From positions 10,664,001 to 10,728,000 of the forward strand of contig NGZR01000001.1 in assembly GCA_002197995.1 (NCBI GenBank): a DNA stretch of 64,000 nt. The letters are read 5' to 3'. Below are positions 23,351 through 35,391 of the stretch, piece after piece (positions within the stretch are counted from its first letter, which is position 1; each line of letters begins with the position of its first letter). This stretch comes from Gaeumannomyces sp. JS-464. Its lineage: Eukaryota; Ascomycota; Sordariomycetes; Magnaporthales; Magnaporthaceae. Under the pieces are notes generated by a model. The model made no database searches and was not told the DNA's origin. It saw only the letters and a program-made list of their open reading frames with translations. Position numbers and translations under genes: made by a program.

Positions 23351-24357
23351 TTAAGTACGAAGCTGTGCCGAGCTGGAGGAAATGACAAACCGGTGCAGAT
23401 CTTTAGACATGGTGCTTCATTGCTAGCCTTTTTTTTTTTTTTTTTTTTCTGCTAACTTTCGCCAACCTTGCTCGCCACTCCTTTTTTTTTCGCTTCCGCA
23501 TTTGCCGTCATCCACCGAATTCCTTTGTAACTCAATGCTCGCCAACCGTAGCCACGGGGGAAAAGCAGGGCAGGCCAGTCCGGCGGGCGGCGGCTGCGTA
23601 ACTTGCAAGTTTTTAGCGGGAACCGCAGGGCATGCCTGCGCTCGGTATGCATAATTCTAGCCCACACTTTCACCGCGAGATGGGCTGCCCTGCAACATTG
23701 TATGAAGTCGCGTGCATATGTGCCTGCGCTTTGCAAGTCGAAAGTAGGGAGCAGGAGATTGAAAGTGAATCGCGGGATGGCATTCAGACTCGAGAAGCAG
23801 AAACCTGTGCTGAATACCCTGCATTTCGACTGGGCATCACACCGTCCGGAATCCAGCCGCTTGATCAAGGCTGCATCATCTGGTCCCACCAGAATCCGGG
23901 AATCCGCAGGGCCCCGGAAAAGCCCCGGCACATTACGAGCGGCGACCGTTAAGCTGGCTCAGCTATGCGCCGAAAGCTGAGCGACGAGGCGAGTGCCGAA
24001 AGTACAAGCATCACTCAGCTGCTCTCAATCTCTCGCTGCAGCTCGCCCCCTCGGCATTCGGCCTACTCTTTGCAAGACCGGGAGCGGGAGTGGGCTGGGA
24101 TGGCGCTTCCGTTTTGGATCCGGCGGAAAGCCGGACGAGGCGGATCAAGCTCCGCGGCGTCTTGGCCGGGTTTCCCCGCGGCGGGATGGCGATCTTTCTA
24201 CATTTCTCCAGACGTATTTAAAGATCTAACGCCGTCCCGTTCATGAAAGCACTTGAGAAACCATCATCACCGCACAAGACACCATTTTAACAAAATCCGC
24301 CGTTACGGGAACGCCGTCTCCATTCTCAGCAGTTTGCACACTTTCAACCGCAACACC
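23351..24357. other. Intergenic, no gene recognised
   Basis: Contains a T-run at about 23430-23448 (3' flank of the permease) and the promoter of the aldolase gene. The frames at 23452-23931 and 23603-23980 lie antisense to each other and resemble nothing known. Confidence 0.5.
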
Positions 24358-25293
24358 ATGGCACCGATCAACATCGACCTCAGGGGCCTTACGCCGGCAC
24401 CCGTCACTCCATTCACGAAGGACGGTGCCGTCGACTATCCCGCCATCCAGCGCATTGGCCGGTGGCTGGGCAGCATCGATGGAGTCAAGGGACTCGTGGT
24501 GCTGGGCCACGCCGGCGAGGGAACGTTCTTGATGCCCGACGAGCAGTGCGAGGTCATCCGGGCGTTCGTCAAGTCGGTCAACAGCAAGATCCCCATCATC
24601 GCCGGCATCACAGGGGAGGGCACCGAGGTGGCGGCGCTCGAGGCCAAGCGGGCCGTCGAGGCGGGCGCGTCGGCGGGTCTGCTGTACCCATCACACGGCT
24701 GGCTCCGCTTCGGCTACCAGCCCGGTGCCCCGCAGGATAGGTACAAAGTCGTGTACGAAAAGTCGGGTCTGCCGCTCATTCTGTTCCAGTACCCCGACGT
24801 CACCAAGGCCACCTACAGCTTGCAAACCATGCTGGACATTGCAGCCCTGCCCGGCGTCTTCGCCATGAAGAACGGCGTGCGCAACATGAGGCGCTGGGAT
24901 ACCGAGATCCCTGTCATCCGCCGCGAAAGGCCCAAGCTCCAGATCCTGAGCTGTCACGACGAGTACCTGCTGCACACTGCCTTTGACGTTGACGGCTTCC
25001 TGGTTGGCTACGGTTGCATCGCGCCCGAGCCCCTGCTCGAGATGATCGAGGCCGGCAAGAAGAAGGACTACGCCAAGGCTCGCGAGGTGCACGACCGCCT
25101 CCTGCCCGTCACCAAGAATGTCTACCACCGCGGCTCGCACATGGAGGGCACCGTCGCGCTTAAACACGCCCTGGTCGCAAGGGGTATCCTGGAGCATGCT
25201 GCTGTGAGGTCGCCGCTGCTGCCGCTGCCTGACGGTGCCGAGAGCGAGATACACGCCGCAATACACTTGGCTAGTTTGAGCAAGGTGGCGTAA
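24358..25293 (+). CDS. DHDPS/N-acetylneuraminate lyase-family aldolase, 311 aa
   Basis: Intact single exon. The start at 24358 (CAACACC ATG G, a good fungal context) begins MAPINIDLRGLTPAPVTPF, the usual first strand of the family; the frame is open further upstream but is not protein-like there. TIM-barrel class I aldolase: phosphate/carboxylate loop GHAGEGTFL (about residues 51-59), catalytic Tyr in LFQYPDVT and Schiff-base Lys in FAMKNGVRN. Length is typical. Fungi make lysine through alpha-aminoadipate, so a role in lysine synthesis is unlikely. Fungal paralogues cleave 2-keto-3-deoxy sugar acids or 4-hydroxy-2-oxoglutarate-like acids, and that is the best guess. It is the last clean gene before the AT-rich zone. 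Confidence 0.88.
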   Translation: MAPINIDLRGLTPAPVTPFTKDGAVDYPAIQRIGRWLGSIDGVKGLVVLGHAGEGTFLMPDEQCEVIRAFVKSVNSKIPIIAGITGEGTEVAALEAKRAVEAGASAGLLYPSHGWLRFGYQPGAPQDRYKVVYEKSGLPLILFQYPDVTKATYSLQTMLDIAALPGVFAMKNGVRNMRRWDTEIPVIRRERPKLQILSCHDEYLLHTAFDVDGFLVGYGCIAPEPLLEMIEAGKKKDYAKAREVHDRLLPVTKNVYHRGSHMEGTVALKHALVARGILEHAAVRSPLLPLPDGAESEIHAAIHLASLSKVA

Positions 25294-26099
25294 GCCGTGG
25301 CTTGGAAGGGACGTGTAAATATCTCCAAGTGTTACTGATATTCGTAGATATCCCCATGCAAATGCTAAAGGCTGGTTGCTCCTTCACAGTAAAAACGATG
25401 CACCCTGTCGCATGCACTAGTCTTTCTGTTCGACTTTCGCAATGATGTCATGGACAGGACCCGCCAAGTAGCGTCATTAGGCGCTGCGCCACGGGGCTTT
25501 AACCACTTTAACAAGCCACAATCCTGGGACATTTGGGGCCTGATCGGCGGCACCGGTTAGGGAGCTCCTAGTTAGGGAGGAGGTACAAAAAATTGTGCAA
25601 AGGGGTCGGAAGTACCGTTAGGGTAGGCCCTGTCAGCGGGCGTTTGCCAAAAAACAGGGATTATGGCTGTAGGTGGGGTTTTTACCGCCGTTTTGGAAGG
25701 GGAAGGGCATCGAGATTATTGCTGTCAAAACTTAACACGACGAGCCTGCTTCTGCACGCCAAAATTAGCATAGATTATTACGAAAAAAATGTTTTGCCAA
25801 CTCCCTGTTAATTCCCAGGCCTCGATCGACGCCGGCGCGTTTGATAAAGCTATTCCCTCCCAAATCGAGCCGGAGAAAGCGAAAGTGAGTGAGTAAGTAT
25901 ATTTAACGTCGGTAAAGTCGGGATTTACTAGTCCTGCCTTTTAAAGGGCATACGGCGTGCTAGCGCTACTTAAGCTTATCTACACCAGGTTATAATGCTG
26001 CTATTAAGGCGGCTAACAAATTAAACCCGAAAGCACACAGGGGTCGGGCCGCATTCCAGCGCTCCTTATTAGTAAGCGGGCAATCGGCGGTAGGGCGTA
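25294..26099. other. Transition from gene zone to AT-rich transposon nest
   Basis: Composition shifts from GC-rich to AT-rich at about 25560. The right part may be the 3' untranslated end of the Tad-type LINE, but I see no poly-A/T tail or target-site duplication that would mark its border. No gene recognised. Confidence 0.4.
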
Positions 26100-29000
26100 T
26101 AACTATACGCCGGGGCGTTGTAAAGCGCTGCGGGTGGTAGTAATGCTGTCGGCCGGCGGGTGTGCCGGAAAAAGGGTAAAGCCGGGTTTGAAAGGAAAAG
26201 GGGTTTTCGAAACCTTTTTTAAGCCTGGCCGGAGGTGCGGGGGACTAACGAGCTTACTATTAATCCCAGTGGTATAAAGGAAAAGGTAAAATGTGTAAAG
26301 CAAAAGGAAAAGGTTATATACAAGCTTTTTAGGTTTTGTTATTATCGTCCAGCGATAATGTAATAATTGGTAGTTTTAACGAACGAAGTAAAAAGGAAAG
26401 GCTTTTAAAACAGCTGTTTTTAATATCCAAGCTTATCGAAAGCCGGGGAAAAGTCCGCTATAAGCTATTTGTTTTTTACCGTTTTAACCAGTTTGTAAAA
26501 TACAAGGTGAGAAAGGGATTTATTTCGCTTATAGCGGCACGGGTTATCGTCCTTGTATTCGAATTTTTAATAGTACTAGTCGAAATCCCCGTAGCCGGTG
26601 CGTGCGGCTATTAGCCTTTGTAATACGAAACGGTGTAATTGCAAAGCTTCGAGCGTATGCTACGAGGCCGGCGGGAGGCTTATAGCCTTATACCGTACCA
26701 GAAAGTTGTTTTCGAACCACGTATTGCGGGCGTCCCGAGCCGTTTTCCGGGTTAAAGCTTTACTCCGGCAATTGTTAATTTAGCGTGTTAAAAGATCAGT
26801 AAAGCCGTGCTTAATTTTTGCTTTAACGCCGGCTTTTTCGTTCCCGGAAATTCCCGTATATTTTAAAAACTATCGAACGTGGATTTGGTGTTTATCCATA
26901 AAGCAATAAACCTTTTTAAAGCTTTTTAAAAGCTATTAAACGCCGTGTTTAAAAAGCCGTCAACCGTTGAGGTATTGTTAAAACATAAGTGGAAAGTGCA
27001 ATTACGAAAGCTCCAAACGGCTTTACAAAAGCTTATCCGGGCCTTTTCCAAACCGTCGAATATTTCCGCTGAATGCGTTAACCGGCCGTGCTTAAAAAGT
27101 TTACGTTAACCGGTTTGGTATATTACTTAGCCGTATTCGACTGCCCCGTTTTTTACTTTAAACCCGTCGTTATATATTATAACGTCGGTAAATGGAAAAG
27201 TATAAAGCACGCTATAAATGTTTTAACGGCTTCTTGCTTTTCTTATATAACCACCGTAAAACTTGTATATTTAATAAAAAGGTAAGCCGGGCGGGTGCAA
27301 GCCGGAAGGAGTTTAACCGTTTTGCAAAAAGGTCGCAAGCTTGCCGGGTAAGCCTGCTTTAAGCTTTCGGGCGTTAAAAGCCGGTTTAACCGTTGCGGCT
27401 AAAAGGTAATTTTTTAAAACCGTATTTATACGGGCCGCAAAACGAAAGCGGGCTTGTTTTAAAAGCGTTTGGGCGTTTAAACTGCCGGATTCGTAATGCA
27501 ATACGTTTATCGGTATGGTTTCCAAATTGGGACCACTGTTTTAAAAACGCGGTTAAAGCTTTTAACCCGTTTAATTAAATGGCTTTAGCAAATAATTTGC
27601 TATTATGCCGGCTTATACGGGTGTGGGTTTAGTTTTACCCTTATATTATGCCTCGGCCCCGTATAAAGCCGTAAAGATTATAACCGTTATAACGGCTTTA
27701 TAAACCGAATGTGCCGGTATTTCCCTTATCGAATTCGTAAGCTTCCGGAAGTGGTTAGCAACGTTTTAAGCTTTTACAGCTTTGTTATTTACGTGGGCTT
27801 TAAAATTAACCTTTTGGTCGAAAAAAACCCTTAACCACCGTAAAACTTTTATAGTTTATTATATGGTAAAGCCTTTCGCCGTAACCGTTAAGGTTATAGG
27901 ATTTCTCCGTTTGGAAAAATGCATAAGTTCGCATTTCCCCAGGTTAAAAGCAACTTTATTAGCTTTGCTTTAACGTAAAATTTCCGTAACCGTAGCTTTT
28001 GCTTTACGAAAGCATTTTTTCGGGGTGCTACCCGTTACGTAAATGCTTATATCGTTCGCGTATTTATACTTAACCGCTTTTGCTTTAAGTAGGAATTCGG
28101 CTATATAAAGAATAAATAAAACCGGTAATGCCGGTAACCTTTAAAGTAACCCGCAATCCGGGGAAAAAAAGGTGCGTAGCGTTTTTAAACGCATTTTAAC
28201 CACCTTATTTCTTGTAAAGGATAACATTTATCGTATTAACGTTAAATTTTAGCCTTAGTTTAAAAGCCTCCGAAAAAGCCTTCGGCGAAATACGGCGTCG
28301 AAAGCCTTTTACACATTTATAGTAATAAAAGCGGTCGATTTATGCTTTTAAAAAGCCCGTTTTACCTCGTAAGCCACGCATACCGTTAAATCGATAGCAG
28401 CTTTTTTCGAGGTAGCCCCGGCGTATTACAAGGCTATAAACCCGTATTATAATACGAAAAATGCCATCCGCGAAACCACTAGCCGTTTTAGCCTTTTTTT
28501 TTAAGCACGGGAGCAAAGCTATCGGGCGGTAGGATTTTAAGTTCGTTATATTCGTTTTATTCGGCTTTTTTTTAACATAACCACCTTCGCTGTGCGAAAG
28601 CGCTCGGGTGGTGCCCGGCTTTAAAGCAGGCTTTGAAAAAGGCTTTAACGTATTCCTTTATTGCCGGCTATACCGCTATAAGCAGTTTAACCGTTAAAAA
28701 GTTAACGCCCGGGGCCGTGTTTGCCGTGCTAACGGTGCACTTCCAGCATTCTTCCAAAAGGACGTGGGGATTTTACGGGAATTGTGCGGTTTTTTAAATA
28801 GCCTTTTGCTATAACGGGTTTTTTTTATAAATCGTTCTCCGCTATAAACTTACGAAGGATTTTGCAACTTAATGCTTTCGCTTTATCTTTTAAAGCTATT
28901 ATAAACTCTTCGTCGATATTTAATAGGGGAAGTCGTATAACGGGTGTAAATTTATGCCATTTTATAACACGGTATAGCGCTTTTCGAAAAATCCACTTTT

Positions 29001-30354
29001 TTTTAACACGTTAGCTTAATACTGTTTTTTAACCGTCCGAACCGTTGCTTTTAAAGCACGGGTTTTAGCCGTAAAAAGCCCGCCGTTTTTTATAGCTTTT
29101 GCAAAATCCCGTTAAACGTTAGCGCACTTTTCGTTCCACTAAAGTTGGCTTTTTCTTTTAGCTTTAAACCCCCGGCCGAAAGCTATTAACGCATTTTTTA
29201 GCAAGTTTGTTAATACTTCGGCCATTTTATTTAGGTAGTTCGTAATGCTTGGATTTAAAAATGGCGGCAAGCTGTTAGCCTTTGTTATTACCGCGTTTGC
29301 GAAAATCGGTAGTTTATCGCCCGGTAGCGTAATACGCCGGCAATTCGAAACGGAGTTGTTAAAGTTAAAAACCTCGATTCGTATCGTGCGGTGGTCCAAA
29401 TCGGTTATTAGCAAAAAGTCGATTTCCGTTATTATTAAAAAGGCGTTAAAAAAGGTAAAATTTAAAACGCTTTCGTCGTTATACGTAGGTTAGCTTAAAT
29501 CGGTAAATAGGAAAAGGTTATAAATATTAGCTTATTAGGCTATATTTTAGCTTTTATTCCTATTGCTTTTAGCCGGGTTTTACGCCGGGAACCTTGCGTT
29601 AAAATCCCCAGCTATAATGCATTTTGCCGTTAAACGCCATTGTAGCAAAAAGTTTAACAAAGGTTTCGAAAGGGTTTTAAAAGCTTATATACGTTAACAA
29701 AAGTGCACCCGGCAACGGTAAGCTAAAAGATATCCCGGGTGTTACCTGCCGGCCGGTCCGCTACCGGTTAAAACCCAGGGTTTTTTTACACGTAGGTTAT
29801 CACTTTAAGTTTAGTTTAATAATCGTGTTAACTATTTATTGCAGTAAATAGCTCGTACGACGGGTAAATGCAAAGTATAAACTTTTTTTTCCACGCGTTA
29901 AAAGGCTTTTGCATTAGCACTACGTCGATATTTTAACTTTAAAATAGTTAAAGCAAAATAGCCGCCGCTTTTTAACTACGTTAAACGTTCGTTTAAACGG
30001 CGGTTAAAACACGGCAGCGTTCGAAGCGAAGCCCCGAACGCCGAGCCCCATTGCCATACGCTTGTTATATCCGGTTAGCTACTGGTATAATAAAAACGGC
30101 GTTAATATATTAAAAGTTTTTAGCTTTGCAAACGTTAACCGCTGGGTAAAACGGATGCGTCGGCGTTATTTAAAAGGTTTTAGTTATTTTAGTAATTTGT
30201 TTTACACGGGAAGGTTTAATTCCCTATTCGCTAATACTTTTATAATAGTTATTAAAACTAATTTTAAACTTTTTAACAAGGTGCTTTTTTTTGCTAGCCG
30301 TACGGGCTACGCTTTTAAAAGCCGGCGAATCCGCCGGGCTTGTTACGGCAACGG
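26100..30354 (-). mobile_element. Tad-type LINE, 3' two-thirds, mutated; left border uncertain
   Basis: Non-LTR retrotransposon read right to left. In order: AP endonuclease with GDFN (29592-29609) and LDHRTIRIEVF (about 29370-29410); reverse transcriptase; a block METIPINVLHYESGSLNAQT (27313-27525); and an RNase H domain (about 27240-26760). The order EN-RT-RH is that of fungal Tad/I-clade LINEs. The element is interrupted at 30354 by the Gypsy insertion and continues as an ORF1 fragment at 48779-49293. Heavy C-to-T/G-to-A change has put stops throughout. The left border is approximate. Confidence 0.82.
26760..29900 (-). pseudogene. LINE ORF2 relic: endonuclease, reverse transcriptase, RNase H
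   Basis: Recognisable only when read across stop codons. Endonuclease: AGDFNARFP. RT: TARSLCSRA (from a SYRPI-like block), then YANDISIYVTGSTPKK at about 28020-28066 and FNLGKCELMHFSK. The RT active site Tyr-Ala-Asp-Asp is Tyr-Ala-Asn-Asp here, a G-to-A change. RNase H: NGAVEYG, HGRLTHSAEIFDG and NTSTVDGFLNTA, the last two close to intact. The many stops and the lost Asp make it inactive. Confidence 0.8.
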
Positions 30355-30822
30355 TATTACGACCAGCATGCAAGCTTTAAAATAACAGGACGGGAAAAGC
30401 CCAAATAGCGCTTTTGCCCCGCACCGAAACACGTAAAGTTACGTAACTTTAGCTGGATTTTTAAATTTATATTTAAAGGATTATAAATCCATAAAGCCAA
30501 AAGGATTTTTGGATTTGTGTTTAAAAAACTACAAATTTACAAAGCTAAAAAACCTTTAAATTTGCGTTTAAAAAACTATAAATTTACAAATCCAAAATCG
30601 GTTAAAGCAAAAAGCAGCGTATATAAAAAATGGATTTCCTACTATTTTAAATAACTTTAATTAAAACTCCGGCATTAGTTAAATTAGCTTTTAAACATTT
30701 TTTAAAACAAGCAATTAAATTGTCCTTTTAAGTTACGTATTCCTTTATTTACCAGCATTAGCGATACTGTTTTCTTTACCCCCGAAATGCTTTACCTTAA
30801 AAGCAAACCCCTAATTGTAACA
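30355..30822 (+). repeat. Gypsy-1 5' LTR
   Basis: 468 bp, paired with 48306-48778. Shared landmarks include ACGACCAGCATGCAAGC near the start and AAAAGCAAACCCCTAATTG near the end. The A/T-rich middle has a short repeated AAATTTACAAA motif. Confidence 0.9.
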
Positions 30823-31496
30823 TTTTAACTAATCCTATTTAGTACCTCGTTAAAAGGAAAACAATACAATTATAATAAGTAGCAGTAAAAAGCTTAAAAA
30901 AAAACTACGGTTTTTACTTTTAACGGCGTTAAGTACGATATCGATAAAACCGTTAACACGGCTAACCTTTTTAAAGTTATAGCTTACGAAATCGCCAAAA
31001 GCTAGGCCGAAGTAAAGCAATTTACTACGAAATTGCTATTTTTCGAAACGCCTATTACGATTAAAACGTACAAATTCCCGTTTTTAGATTTTTACGGAAA
31101 GGAAAACGGTAAATTTAAAACGTTTTTTACCGAATGCAAAAGCTATTTTAAGTTTTACAAACAGCAATTCGTAAACGAAAAATAAAAAGTCGCTTACGTT
31201 ACTACTAGGTTAAACGGCAAAATGAAAAAATAATTTTAACCGACTTAAAACGATTATTTTAAAAGGTATAAAAATAACCAAAAAGCTACCAAAATCATTT
31301 TCGCTAATTTCGAAACTTTCGGAAAAAAAATCGGAAAAATGTTTTAAACGGTCGACGAAACCCGAATCGCCGAAAAAAAGCTGCTAGCTTTTAAATAGCG
31401 AAAAGCTGCAGCTAAATACGCAACGGATTTTTAACGGATTAATATTAAGCTTAATTAGAACGACGTTACGTTAATACTGCACTTTTATAACGGGTT

Positions 31497-31676
31497 TGTT
31501 ATAGGTTAGGGCTGGCAGCCCTACCCTAATTGCCAAAGCTATGCCTTGTAACTTGTATATAGCTCCCTTCGTGGCACAAAGCCTCCGGCAGATAGGACCT
31601 TTCCCTTTGGCAGTTGAATTCATCACTCCTTTTGGCTCCCCAACGTAACGACCCCCTTTGGGCCCAGCCTATTACA
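31497..31676 (+). repeat. 5' LTR of short element, copy 1
   Basis: 180 bp, TG...CA termini. It differs from its partner at 32983-33162 at about a dozen positions, essentially all C/T or G/A, most of them C in this copy and T in the partner. Confidence 0.92.
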
Positions 31677-31722
31677 TTAAATTCAACTCCATTTTTGGGG
31701 CGCACGCGCACCGGCCCCGAAA

Positions 31723-32460
31723 ATGTCAGATCGACAGCAATTGCCGCACCCGCCAGAGCTTCTTTCCAGGGCAGGGCTCGAGCCCTGGCTGGTGGAAATG
31801 CGGATGAAGATGGCCATCGACGGGCCAGCGATCGGGGGCAACGAGGCCCGATTTTTTTACGTCTTTTCACGCCTGGGAGCCTTTAAACAGCAGTACCTCG
31901 ATTACGTTACTGTCACCGCCACGGCGGCAAGCAACGGAGGCCCCCAGGCCGGCCCGGAGGAGTTCCTACAGCAAATCGCCAGGGACTTGGGAGACGTACG
32001 AAAAGCCCGGAAGGCCGCCCTAGCATTAGTAACGATGCGCCAAGGGAGGAGCCGCTGGCAGAGTTTCTGGCTCGTTGGGATCGGGAGAGATACGCCGCGG
32101 GTGCAAAAGATTGGTCCCCAGGGCCCTGATTGCCCTGCTGGCCGCCGGAGTGTCGCCGGCTCTCCAAAAACGACTCGATCTCGAAACGACCTGGCCAGAC
32201 GAGGTGCCGGCCTTCCTAAACCTCCTGCGTGGATTCGAAGGGGTTTTCGGAGGCGCATAAGGACAAAATGCTGCAGAGAGGTACGGAGGCGATCCGGGCC
32301 CGGGCGACGCTATGGAAATAGGGTCGGCCAGGACCCAAGCCGTTTGTTTTCGGTGCAAGCGTCCCGGGCATTTCAAAAGGGACTGTCCCCAGGGCAGGGG
32401 ACGTCCGGAATCGCCTCGATTTTTACAAGGCAGCAGGGCGGCGAGGAGGAGGCGTAACGG
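31723..32460 (+). pseudogene. Gag-like protein with CCHC zinc knuckle, frameshifted
   Basis: ATG at 31723. The first frame gives ELLSRAGLEPWLVEMRMKMA and GNEARFFYVFSRLGAF, a fungal retrotransposon capsid pattern. From about 32050 the coding signal moves frame (ALIALLAAGVSPALQKRLDL), and then again to the frame holding CFRCKRPGHFKRDC (about 32345-32386), a C-x2-C-x4-H-x4-C nucleocapsid knuckle. Two frame changes therefore separate capsid from knuckle. The same order is kept in copy 2 at 51479-53145, where capsid and knuckle also lie in broken frames. Confidence 0.75.
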
Positions 32461-32982
32461 CACGGAGTCACGGCCAGGCCAAAGGGCGGAAAAGGAGGAA
32501 GACCGGCACCAGCCAGGCCGGCCCTGGACTGGGGGCCCGTCGAAACCCTGACGGAAGCGTGCAAAAGGACGAGTCAGCCCGGCACGACGCCAAGCAAAGG
32601 GCTCGCCCCGTGCATTACCAAAGCAATAGCCGAGGTAATGCACCGCGCTGGAGCCCCTTTCCTTTTATAAGGCTAGGGCAGGTGGCAAACGCCCACATTT
32701 TGCAAAGGCCGGGCATCACGATCACGGCGAACCACGGTAGGTGGTGGCAGGCTGTTTGGAGGTATCGGGTTGCACAGGTCCGGTGCAGCTATTCCCGCTG
32801 TTAATGCACTAACGAGCACGCCGCTATACCCGTCCAGGGTGCGGGCCGTGGGCCGAGGTATACAGACGGGGTAACAGAAGCGATTTAAAGGGCGACGGCC
32901 CGTCGCCTGCGCCTAAAGTGCGCGGCTTTCGCGTGGTTTTTCCGGTCCGGTTCCGAACCGGAGGAGCCCCGGGATGGGGATA

Positions 32983-33162
32983 TGTTATAGGTTAGGGCTG
33001 GCAGCTTTACCCTGATTGCCAAAGCTATGCCTTGTAACTTGTATATAGCTCCCTTCGTGGCACAAAGCTTCCGGCAGATAGGACCTTTCCTTTTGGCAGT
33101 TGAATTTATCACTCCTTTTGGCTTCTTAACGCAACGACCCTTTTTGGGCCCAGCCTATTACA
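32983..33162 (+). repeat. 3' LTR of short element, copy 1
   Basis: 180 bp, the partner of 31497-31676. It carries more C-to-T changes than the 5' LTR (for example CAGCCCTACC there, CAGCTTTACC here). Confidence 0.92.
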
Positions 33163-33899
33163 GGGTTACGCGAAAACGTAAAAAACGAACTCGCAAAGCA
33201 AAATCGCCTAAAGTTTTTTACGGATTACGTTCGAAACGCAATTTACATTAGCGATAAATTGTACGAACGATAATAAAAAAAGAAAAAATATAATTCCAAA
33301 AGTGCGATATAAAATAATAAAGCTAACCAAAAAAAGGCTAAATAGCAACCTATTACGGCTTATAAAACGCATTTAAACTTTATAACTTTTAGTACGAAAG
33401 CCGTTTACCAGTAATAAAAGCAGCAAAAAAGCAAAATCAAAACTTAAAAAACGAAAAGTGTTTTAAATGCAGCTAAGCTGGTTATATAAAAGTCGATTGC
33501 TTTTAGCGAAATAATAACCGCCAAATAGCGAACTTTTAGCGAACGTAAAAAAGCTCGATATAAAAAAAACTGTGTTTTAAAACGGCGTTTAATTAAACGT
33601 ACTATTATAACAAGTTGTATACCACATACCAGTTCGATAAAAAAGCTACCGAATGGTACTTTCGAAAACTATAAAGCATTGTTATATTTAAAACTATTAA
33701 AGCCGAGTACGATAGCAAAAGAAAGTAATAAATCGTTTTTAAACCCGAGGATTTAAAAAAAAAAAAAAAAACGACGCCGTTTTTTGCTAAGCCTAAAAAA
33801 AACGATTTTAGCAAACGTTTCGAAAGAAAAAAAAGCTTAAAAAAAGCTTTTAAGCTAAACATACCTTTTCCGAAAATCGGAAAACTTTAATACCAACGC

Positions 33900-35391
33900 C
33901 GAGGTAAACCAAAGTGGTTAAAACTTTAAAACGGCCGAGTTTAAAAATAAGCAAAAGGTTTAAACAGTATAACTTTTATACTTATAATTCGTAAAAGCTA
34001 AGCAAGCAAGAAAAACCAACGCGCTTTTATACCTTTTAACGTATTAAAGTGTTTTTAAAACGTTAAAGTTTTAAAACACCTAAATAACCCGTTATGCTAT
34101 GCCACCCCGGCAAACAAAAATAACGGTTAACTTTTATCGTAGTTTAACGGCTAATAGGAAGTTAAATATGCTAGCTACCGGTTCGACGATATAAGCGAGT
34201 TAAAAAAAGCTACGTTATTACCTAAAAACTACCCTAGTATTAATATAAAACATTTCGAACATTTGTACCTTTTTTAAGCAAAATGCATTTACGAAAAATG
34301 CAAATTTCATTTACAATTAAGCTTAAATACGATTTTTTTCTACGAAAATTAGGAAGCGAGTTAAAAGTTAAGCCCCGTTTGGCATTTTAATTGCCACGGT
34401 AAAAACTAGCCCGGATTGGCAGGTTTACCGCAATTTTTAAACTTAACGAACGGCATTTAATGCTATATATTGCTAAAACACTCGATTAAAAAAATGCGAA
34501 ATTGTGAAATACAAAAAGCACATATTATAAAAAGCGGAAGCTTAATATTAAAGGATTACGCAAGCGTACGTATCGTTTAACCCGGATAAAAGGATAAACG
34601 TGCGGTATTTATTCCTTTTATTAAAAAACTAGCTAAACTACCTAAGCAAAAAGCACGGAGTAAAAAAAAGGAAAAACCGATAAAAACCTTTGCAATAGCA
34701 AAATCGAATTAACCATACGATTTACTAATATTCCGGATGGAATATTAAAAGAAAAAAGTTAAAATAATAATCGATTGCGAAATATAAAGCGATTATATAT
34801 CGCTATAAACGGTTAAACGGTATAAAATCCTTACAAATCGGAAACGCCAACCGTATTAACTAAAAACGGTCGAAAAGATACTTATCGTTTATAATAAAAA
34901 ATAAATCGATTAAAAAACGCAATTAATAATATTACGCACTCGAAATGGGAAAAACGTTACTATTATACTGGATAAACTAAATATAAAAAAAGGAAACGTG
35001 ATTTTCGAAATCCTTTAATTTAAAAAAAATAATTTACGAATAAATTAAACCACCGGACAAGTTTAATAAAAAAAGCTATAAATAATTAAAACGGTTTACC
35101 AATTACGAATTTTAAACCGTAAGCATAAAAAGCAACGAAAAAAAGTTATAACGGTAATAAAACTTAGTAATCCACTTTTACATTTAACATTAACGAATAC
35201 GCGATTATTTAAAGCGAAAAACGACCAAAACAATCCAATTAATATTAAAAAACGGCTTACGAATATTTCGAAAAAATACTACAAATACGAAAAATTGTTT
35301 CGAAAAAACCTAAAAACGGTGCTTTTTAAATATAAACCGTTTAATTTAAAAATTAAGCTTAAATTAAAAACGCAGCTTAAATATTAAAAGC
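33900..35391 (+). pseudogene. Gypsy-1 Pol relic, protease to start of RT
   Basis: After the Gag knuckle come very AT-rich remnants of the protease region (EIGKNVTIILDKL, compare the usual VILGLDWL block, at about 34940-34985). The segment leading into RT follows (ISKKYYKYEKLF, about 35265-35305). The Copia element interrupts it after 35391. Numerous stops; borders approximate. Confidence 0.6.

Larger units (their letters stand above)
31497..33162 (+). mobile_element. Short non-autonomous LTR element carrying only a Gag-like gene (copy 1)
   Basis: 1,666 bp with 180-bp LTRs beginning TGTTATAGG and ending CTATTACA, and a perfect GGGTT target-site duplication (31492-31496, 33163-33167). It carries one Gag-like frame with a CCHC knuckle and no protease, RT or integrase. 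Size and content match what is called TR-GAG in plants. Its GC-rich sequence stands out sharply from the AT-rich host element, so it inserted after the main mutation of Gypsy-1 or escaped it. A partner supplying RT and integrase is not in this window. Confidence 0.9.
30900..33510 (+). pseudogene. Gypsy-1 Gag relic, split by the short LTR element
   Basis: The left part (to 31496) reads FPFLDFYGKENGKFKTFFTE, KVAYVTTRLNGK and IAEKKLLAFK, the usual Ty3/Gypsy capsid pattern. Removing the insert at 31497-33162 together with one GGGTT copy joins HFYNG to LRENVKNELAKQNR in frame. The nucleocapsid knuckle follows at about 33459-33505 as C-x2-C-x4-Tyr-x4-C, with the His changed to Tyr by a C-to-T mutation. 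Confidence 0.8.

Noticed and set aside
24358..25293. Lysine-biosynthetic dihydrodipicolinate synthase
   Set aside because: Fungi use the alpha-aminoadipate route; the family also contains sugar-acid aldolases, which fit better.
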